From NCBI GenBank assembly GCA_012861695.1, contig JAAOOA010000344.1, forward strand, positions 186,001-250,000: a DNA stretch of 64,000 nucleotides, written 5' to 3'. A model generated the notes under the pieces. The model made no database searches. It was not told where the DNA came from and was given only the letters and a program-made list of their open reading frames with translations. Shown here in pieces: positions 57,756-64,000 of this stretch; within the stretch, counting starts at the first letter, position 1; every line of letters begins with the position of its first letter. A program made the position numbers and the translations under genes. Origin of the DNA: Trematomus loennbergii (Eukaryota; Chordata; Actinopteri; Perciformes; Nototheniidae).

Positions 57756-57979
57756 ACTGCAGCAAGTTACACAATTTACAAGATACAAAATGCAACAAAC
57801 ACAAACACACCTTGTAACGGTTCTAAGGATTAGCAGCCAGGTATAAATTACACAGTTATTAACGGCATATATATATATTGCACATATAGCACATATTGCA
57901 CATAGTTGATTGGTATTTAGCAGCAAGGGGTGTTATATCTGTGTTGTGGTGTGTGTAGGGGAGGGGGGAGGGGGGTCTA

Positions 57980-58770
57980 CTAGGGGCTGTGCTGGTTGTA
58001 TAGTCCGACTGCTGCAGGAAGGAAGGACCTGCGGTATCTCTCCGTGTGACAGCTGGGGTGCAGCAGCCTGTCACTGAAGGAGCTGCACAGTGAGGACAGG
58101 GTGTCCTGGAGGGGGTGGGACATATTGTCCAGCAGGGAGGACAGCTTGGCTGCCATTCTCCTGTCTCCCACCACCTCCACAGTGTCCAGAGGACTCCCCA
58201 GGACAGAGCTGGCCTTCCTTACCAGTCTGTTCAGTCTCTTCCCGTCAGCAGCCGAGATGCTGCTGCCCCAGCAGGCCACACCATAGAAAATGGCTGATGC
58301 CACAACAGAGTCGTAAAAAGTCTGAAGGAGTGCCCCTGCACCCCGAAAGACCTCATTCTCCTGAGCAGAAAGAGTCTGCTCTGTCCCTTCTTGTACAGAG
58401 CAGCAGAATGATCAGTCCAGTCCAGTTTATTGTTCAGGTGAACACCCAGGTATTTGTAAGATTTCACAATCTCAATGTCCGCTCCCTGGATGTTCACTGG
58501 TGTCGGGGGGGGAGTGTTGGCGCCGTCTGAACATACTGTGGGCGGTTGGTGAGGTAGTCCAGGATCCAGGAGGTTAGGTGGTGATCCATCCCCGAGAGCT
58601 GCAGCTTGTCCCCCAGGAGCGGGGGCTGGATGGTGTTGAAGGCACTGGAGAAATCAAAGAACATGATCCTCACAGTGCCCCCCCCTCCCCCCCCCCAGGC
58701 TTCTTCAGGTGGGAGAGGGACCTCTGCAGCAGGTAGATGACGGCGTCATCCACCCCGATGGCAGGCATCC
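57980..58770 (-). pseudogene. Rex1/CR1-like LINE reverse-transcriptase C-terminal part
   Basis: From 58770 leftwards the minus strand reads GVDDAVIYLLQRSLSHLKK, then MFFDFSSAFNTIQPPLLGDK (motif A), SWILDYLTNRPQYV, and after a deletion YKYLGVHLNNKLDWTDH (58231-58497). The last frame (57980-58303) has YGVACWGSSISAADGKRLNRL, KASSVLGSPLD and RYRRSFLPAAVGLYN. Motifs B and C (the ADD box) are absent, so a piece of about 300 bases is deleted. It is a different subfamily from the LINE at 47226. Confidence 0.75.
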
Positions 58771-59089
58771 ATTGATGGTCCCACAAGGGGCCGGAGGTGT
58801 ACAAGGACCAGCCTCTCCAGGGTATATCTCATCCTATCAGAACCATTGTACACAACGGTAGCACCATCGGTTCCTGAGGGGCCCGGGGGGGCCTTCAAGC
58901 AGGACGCTTGAAGTTCAGAGCTGTAGAACAGTAGGTCAAAGAGACAGAAGGAAGTGGTTCAGTATTACACAGGGAGCCACGCTGTATTACACACTGCATT
59001 GATACTGAAATAACTGTGGTACACTATCAGTGATACATGGAATTAACCCTGTTGAATTTATGCTGATTTTAGTATCAGCATTAGAAAAA
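58771..59089. other. No gene recognised
   Basis: A GC-rich remainder of the LINE border, then AT-rich unique sequence. Nothing supported. Confidence 0.35.
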
Positions 59090-59950
59090 GCAATCATATT
59101 CAAATGTATTTATATAGTCCGACAGATTACATATTTCTCGGGGGGCTTTTTAAGAACCTATTCAAGTTTTTTTATTTTAAAGATCTTTATAGTCTGCCAT
59201 GCTAACAATTTGCCTGATTTATCACCTCGTTCATAGAAAGTTTGTTTGAGTCTTAAAAGACTAGAGGCAGCCCTAAAAGCTGACAGTTTATCATCTATCA
59301 TATTCAGCTCTCAAAATTAGTAACTCATTTTCCAAAACTCTTTACTGAAGAGTTTTATCTTGTTTTGCAATCTTAATCCCCGCTCTCGTATAACCTGTGT
59401 AACTAATAATATGTCCTCTCAGGACATCTTTAAAATCTTCCCATCTCGTTCAGGCAGAGGTTTGTGTAGTATTTATTTCAAACAACTCGTCTATCTGTCC
59501 TCCTATACTTTACAAATTATTTATTCATCTTGCAGCCATTCGTGCTGGAAATGCTATCTAGGTGGGTCCTTTGACAATGTTTTATGCACATAGATTAGAT
59601 TACAGGGCGCATGATCCGAGATAACAATATTATCATTAAAGCAATTTAGAATTTAATAATAATAATAATAGATACAATTTGTATAGCGCCTTTCAAGGGA
59701 CCCAAGGCCGCTTTACATGGTGAACAAACAAACAAACAAACAAAAGGGGCACTTTAGACCGCAATTCTGAGGAAATCAAAAAATGAATCTATTCGAGAGA
59801 AGGTCTTGAATGTGTTTGCAAGTGGTTTCAATTCTCTCCATATATCTAATACCTTTAATTCTTTAATACAATCATGTATTACCATTCTTCACCTGGTATG
59901 AGACTGATCTGGTCCTGTGGATCTATCTAGAGTTTAACATAAAGTTAAAA
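59090..59950 (-). pseudogene. L1/Tx1-like ORF2 endonuclease fragment
   Basis: On the minus strand, from 59950: FNFMLN (decayed GDFN box), LDRSTGPDQSHTR, IKELKVLDIW, and NTFKTFSRIDSFFDF (the SRIDFF box), until 59761. After an inserted L2 tail come NIVISDHAPCNLIYVHKTL and PRWHFQHEWL (the catalytic SDHAP box). Stops and shifts make it inactive. It is probably the target into which the L1 ending at 60139 inserted, but this cannot be proven here. Confidence 0.7.
59644..59760 (-). mobile_element. L2-type LINE 3' tail inserted in L1
   Basis: Antisense (TAA)n, then GTATAGCGCCTTTCAAGGGA and CCCAAGGCCGCTTTACATGG, match the 3' UTR end seen at 30380-30458. An (AAAC)n run follows at 59722-59742. The piece lies between the SRID and SDHAP boxes of the L1 fragment. 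Confidence 0.75.
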
Positions 59951-61278
59951 CTCAGGGCTTTTTAATCTGTACACACACGTCCTTTAAGAAATCCTGTGCT
60001 GATGAACTCCATCACATAAAGGCTTTTATGCATTTTTCTCAATCTAGAGAGGTGTTTTTAATACATTTAAATGAGTATGACTGATGATGTTGTAACATGA
60101 GCAGCTGCTCCCAGGAGAACAGACAGAAACACAGTAGAAATATTCAGTGTTTTTTATTTTATTGAAGTTTTCAAATACGGACGTTACACATACATACAAT
60201 AACGAACATTACACATACATAAAATGAAATAATGAACAATACACATACATAAATGATCAGTCTAGGTGGCAGATACAGTGTAAAATCAAATGAATAGGCA
60301 TGCAAATAAACACAGGTCAGTATACAGATGATACAGGACAAAAATCTGAAAGAATATGACGTGGGCTACTACACTTTAGAATTGTATTCCCGTTGCCCCC
60401 TTCCCCGCCCCGGTCTTTGGTGTTATTAATCATTACCAACCTTATTTTTCAGAAACTCCATGAAGCTCCCCAGATATTTTTTAAAACTGCCAGCTTTCCT
60501 TTAGTAATGTATGTATGCGACACATGCTGACAGATCCTTAATATATTTATTCATACTAGGTTTGTTCATTCTATAGCTATTGCCCTATTTGCTTGTAAAG
60601 ACACAAGTCTATAAGTGCACGCTGACAGCTTTGTTATCTGGTTAATCATGTTAAGAGCCTCCTTCCAAAAACGATTGACCACATTACATTCCCACAAACA
60701 GTGAAAGAGTGATCCTTTAGTATTGTTACATTTAAAGCAGGTGTCTGGGTATTGGGATTAAAGTGATGTAGTTTTGATGGCGTTATATATGTTCTTAAAA
60801 TCCAATTGTATTGTATCAACTTAAGCCGTGTGTTAATCGTTTGTGTTTGAGCCTTCAGACACACTTCAGACCATTATTTTTCAGAGATTTCCTCTTGTAA
60901 ATCAAGCCTCCAGCTTTTAAGTTTATCTTCTGAAGATTCAGGTGACTTGTCTACAAAGATTTTATAGAGCAGCGATAGCTGGCCTCTACCAACCACGTGT
61001 TTAACTGTAAAGTCTTCCAACATTGAGAGAGGTGGCTGAGTAAGTGAGCGGTTTTGAGATACAGAGATAAAATGTCTATTTGTAAAAGCTTAAAGAAGTG
61101 CTTGGAAGGAATATCATACTTTTCTTGTAGTTCAGTAAATGACATTAATTTTCCATCATTGTACAAATCGGTAATCCTGCTTAATCCCTTGTTCGCCCAA
61201 GTCTTAAAACCAGCATCTTCTCCACCAGGTATAAATGGACTATTGCCCCATATGGGGGTGAAACCTGACAGTGGGGGG

Positions 61279-62702
61279 CAGGGCCGTATCCAGGATTTCC
61301 TAAATACCGAGGTCCAAACATGATAAGGGGGTTCGGGGGTATACCACCCCCGAGATTTTTGGGATTTTCATGATCTAGTTAGGTGCTTTTTAAGGCCTGT
61401 GGGGGGTCACACATTGGATAATATATTGATTTTAAACCATGTCAGTGGGCTGCAGCATCAATTATTTTTGAAAGTGTAATGCATAAGAATCAGTTTATTG
61501 TTACTATTAATGATCTGGACGTGCAGAAGAGGCTAACATGATCACACAACATTGTCAACATTCATTTTCCATGTCTCTCTCCTTTCCATAACCTGCAGCC
61601 TCTCTTCCATCTTCTTTAGTCTCTCTGTCCTCTTCCTGTTCATTACTCTCTCTGTCCTCTACTCTTTCTCTTTGTTCAATCTCTCCCTCGTGTTCACTGT
61701 TTGCTCCTCCTCACTTGTCGCTCCTGCCAGTGAATTAAAAGCAATTCAGCAATTTAGTTCATTTCACTTGTTTGTTTGCATTATTTTTTTATTTAAATCT
61801 GTTTTGTTTGATTCTCAAAAGAGAACAAAGATGTAAGCAAATTATGTTTTATACAATTGTATGTTATTATGACATCATAACTACAATAGATATATGTTGT
61901 TTTAAAATTATGCCTATTGTCTATATTGTAAATGAAGACTATTGTTATAGATAAATAGATAGATAGATAGATAGATAGATAGATGGATAGGGTTATTAAG
62001 CCTACATTCTTTTGTGTGACTGTACCTGCAGTTCCTCCCTGACTTCCATCACTCTCTCTCTCTCTTTCTCTCTGCCTGTCCTGTTTCTTCCTCACCAAAG
62101 CTGAGCTTCGACTGACGTAGTCTTTTCATTATATCTGAGTCAGCGTAAAAAGAAAACAATACAATGTTATATCTTCAATGTTTTACTCAAATTGAAATGA
62201 AAGAAAAGCATTACAACGTTTGTTAAAAGGTAATCCTTCTGACATTGGATGAATGTAATTAACTTTAGCTCTCTAGCTAGTTTATTCATGCAATGTAAAC
62301 CAAAGTATAGCCTATAGCTGCAATATAAGTTAGTGTGCATGTTGTCGGACGTCCACTGACTAACGTAGAGCGTTCACACAGCATCTGCTGGTCATATGAT
62401 GTCCTGATGAACAGAAACACAAGCAGCCCGCTGGACTCAGATCTCTAGACACCTCATCACTCCTCCGCTGCTCCGATATAAGTCCGGGCTGCGGTGGTTT
62501 GTTTAAGGTTGATACATGTCGTCTTCTTCTGTTTGCTTTAATCGAGGCTACGTAGTTATGCAGCGCCCCCATCGGCAGTAAATGGAAGTTCTACAAAATA
62601 CCCCGTTTAGTGCAGTTATTTCACAAGTTTTGTTATATACACAGCTCGGAAAAAATTACCGAGGTCCGGACCTCGGTGACCTCAATGGTGGATACGGCCC
62701 TG
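61279..62702. mobile_element. Complete hAT-family element (1,424 bp)
   Basis: Ends CAGGGCCGTATCCAGGATTT and ...GGTGGATACGGCCCTG with a perfect 8-bp duplication GTGGGGGG (61271-61278 and 62703-62710). Removing it rejoins the antisense L1 sequence. The internal CCGAGGTCC strings near both ends point inwards. A GATA microsatellite (61956-61990) and a CT-rich stretch (about 61565-61690, 62050-62075) lie inside. No transposase fragment was recognised. Confidence 0.88.
61956..61990 (+). repeat. (GATA)n microsatellite
   Basis: About nine GATA units with one GATG interruption, inside the hAT element at 61279-62702. Confidence 0.9.
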
Positions 62703-64000
62703 GTGGGGGGGTGTCCCCTATATATTTTTGGACCTCATGCCAGATGTGTATGGTATTTCTTAGAAAGGTTTTGTTTGTGTTTTTCCCTAGCTTCTTTGGC
62801 TCAGAAGAATAAAATAGCTACTAAGCGGTAACCCTTGAGCTGAGCATGCTTCAATCTTGACCCACGCTGGAGCTTCCTCTGGGGAGAAGTAGCACATGGC
62901 TGCTCTCAGTTGTGCTGCCCAATAGTACCAGCGTAGGTTGGGCAGTTGTAGACCCCCTCTGTGATAAGGCAAGTAAAGTAGGGTAAAACGGAGCCTAGAG
63001 CGTCTATTATTCCAGATAAAGTTGGTAAATATTTTCTTACATTTTTGAAAAAATGACTCGGTGGGGTAAGGGGATTGATTGAAACAAATAGAGACATTTG
63101 GGTAATGTATTCATTTTTAAGATGTTAACACGACCGATTAAGGAGATTGGCATTAAAGTCCATCTGTTAAGCGATTCTACCACAGAGTCTCCAACAGGGT
63201 TATAGTTGGCTGGAACCAGATCATTCATTTCAGGTGTGATTTTTATTCCTAAATAGGTGAATCCTTCCCTATGAGCTGAAAAGGGAGTTTGTATTCTAGG
63301 TTGCTGCCTCTCTTGTTCATTTAGATAAAGTATTGAGGATTTATGCATATTTATTTTGTAGCCTGAAAATTCCCCAAAGGTCGTAATTAGTTCTAACAGA
63401 GATGGTACAGAATACTCAAGATTTGATTAAAAAAAAGAACAACATCGTCCGCATAAAGTGATATTCGATGATCCAAGTCACCTACTGAGATCCCAGATAT
63501 AGATGGAGAGTCTCTAATAGCCATGGCAAATGGCTCCATTGCTAACACAAACAGCAATGGGGAGAGGGGGCAGCCCTGACGTGTAGATCTGTACAATGAG
63601 AAGGATGGAGAAGTAATATTATTTGTCACCACTTCAGCTGTTGGGTTCTTATATATCGTCCTGATCCATTTGAGAAAGCCTTCGCCTATTCCAAACCTCT
63701 CCCAACACTTCAAACTAATACTTCCACTCAATTCGGTCGAAGGCCTTCTCTGCGTCTAAGGACAGCAGTGCCATGTTTGGTGACCCTCTTTTTTCATAAA
63801 GAATATTTAGTACCCTTCTAACATTATGAAAAGCTTGCCTCCCCTGAATAAAACCATTTTGATCATCTTTAATCATGGAAGGCAGTAGTTTGTTTAGGCA
63901 TCTCGACAACGTCTTGCATAAGATTTAGCTATCTGTATTAAGCAGTGAGATTGGTCTGTACGATGCACAGTCAGTGGGGTCCTTTCCTGGTTTGAGCATC

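Larger units (their letters stand above)
55626..58770 (-). mobile_element. Rex1/CR1-like LINE pieces, antisense, split by an L2
   Basis: The tail CAGAATCAGAATACCTTTATTAG (55626) is the 3' end on the minus strand. Coding sequence runs from about 58770 to 57980. The stretch GCACATATAGCACATATTGC with its neighbours occurs on both sides of the inserted L2 (about 55800-55905 and 57815-57912), roughly 100 bp each, with point differences. Either two related LINE 3' ends lie in tandem or the region was duplicated. The 5' end is truncated at about 58770. Confidence 0.65.
60139..64000 (-). mobile_element. L1/Tx1-like LINE, antisense, continues beyond the window
   Basis: The minus-strand 3' end is at about 60139 (antisense of a UTR before TTTTATTTTATTGAAG). 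Coding sequence runs from the right window edge down to about 60600, interrupted by a hAT element (61279-62702). The 5' part lies outside the window. Confidence 0.8.
60600..64000 (-). pseudogene. L1/Tx1-like ORF2, reverse transcriptase and C-terminus
   Basis: From the edge: NGFIQGRQAFHNVRRVLNIL and LLSLDAEKAFDRIEW (motif A, 63715-63909), a one-base shift, then RTIYKNPTAEV, TRQGCPLSPLLFVLAMEP (motif B) and the catalytic YADDVVLFF (63393-63731). Next come TYLGIKITPEMN, LNRWTLMPISLIGRVNILKM (63037-63348) and RGGLQLPNLRWYYWAAQLRA (62787-62972). Beyond the hAT insertion, the C-terminal knuckle-like FKCNNTKGSLFHCLWECNVV lies at about 60670-60740. Three or more frame breaks are present, but the active-site motifs are better kept than in the L1 at 30561. 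Confidence 0.82.

Noticed and set aside
60646..61166. Minus-strand ORFs of 71-72 codons as host genes
   Set aside because: They lie in the C-terminal region of the antisense L1 and match its Cys/His pattern.

Overview
The window looks like nuclear DNA of a teleost fish, in a gene-poor stretch (intergenic or a long intron) that is mostly layered transposable elements. I found no intact host gene, no operon-like gene packing, and no rRNA or stand-alone tRNA gene. The fish assignment rests on the repeat families: L2/Maui-type, Rex1/CR1-like and L1/Tx1-like LINEs, many hAT MITEs starting CAGRGGTG or CAGGG with 8-bp target duplications, a decayed Tc1 transposase, and a tRNA-derived SINE.

Layout. 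1-6.4 kb: a hAT remnant, an unassigned ORF near 1.7-2.0 kb, a complete 870-bp hAT (2306-3175), and P-element/THAP-like element A (3444-6358), itself split by a TA-flanked MITE. 6.4-13.2 kb: sparse sequence, a complete hAT (8723-9677), LINE 3' tails, and the first member of a TTAA-flanked family (D1). 13.2-17.9 kb: a nest in which an outer hAT (perfect 8-bp TSD) contains a BED-finger hAT fragment, a second hAT fragment and P-like element B (perfect 8-bp TSD). 19.8-23.9 kb: P-like element C, which carries a short THAP-domain ORF and two more TTAA-family pieces. 25.9-26.8 kb: D3. 28.3-29.4 kb: two small complete elements side by side. 29.8-30.5 kb: an L2 3' piece. 30.56-36.89 kb: an L1/Tx1-like LINE bounded by a 12-bp TSD and broken in the middle by a second, rearranged copy of B (B2). 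40.9-44.4 kb: a nearly full-length decayed L2. 45.4-46.0 kb: a complete hAT MITE. 47.2-50.0 kb: an antisense Rex1-like LINE. 51-54.4 kb: D4, a Tc1 remnant, an AC repeat and hAT pieces. 55.6-58.8 kb: antisense Rex1-like LINE parts flanking a second, very similar L2. 59.1-64 kb: antisense L1 pieces, split by a complete hAT (61279-62702).

How the parts relate. The most coherent story is a P/THAP-like group of elements (A, B, B2, C). They share CAACC...GTCTC ends, long inverted repeats and 7-8 bp duplications, and exchange internal modules. Their arms carry promoter-like sequence (a ZNF143/THAP11-type motif, a short ATG exon followed by a splice donor), and they carry hitch-hiking LINE and hAT pieces. 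The B2 copy shows an apparent template switch that copied 306 bp of flanking L1 into its left arm. Every protein-coding trace I recognise belongs to a transposon, and almost all are broken.
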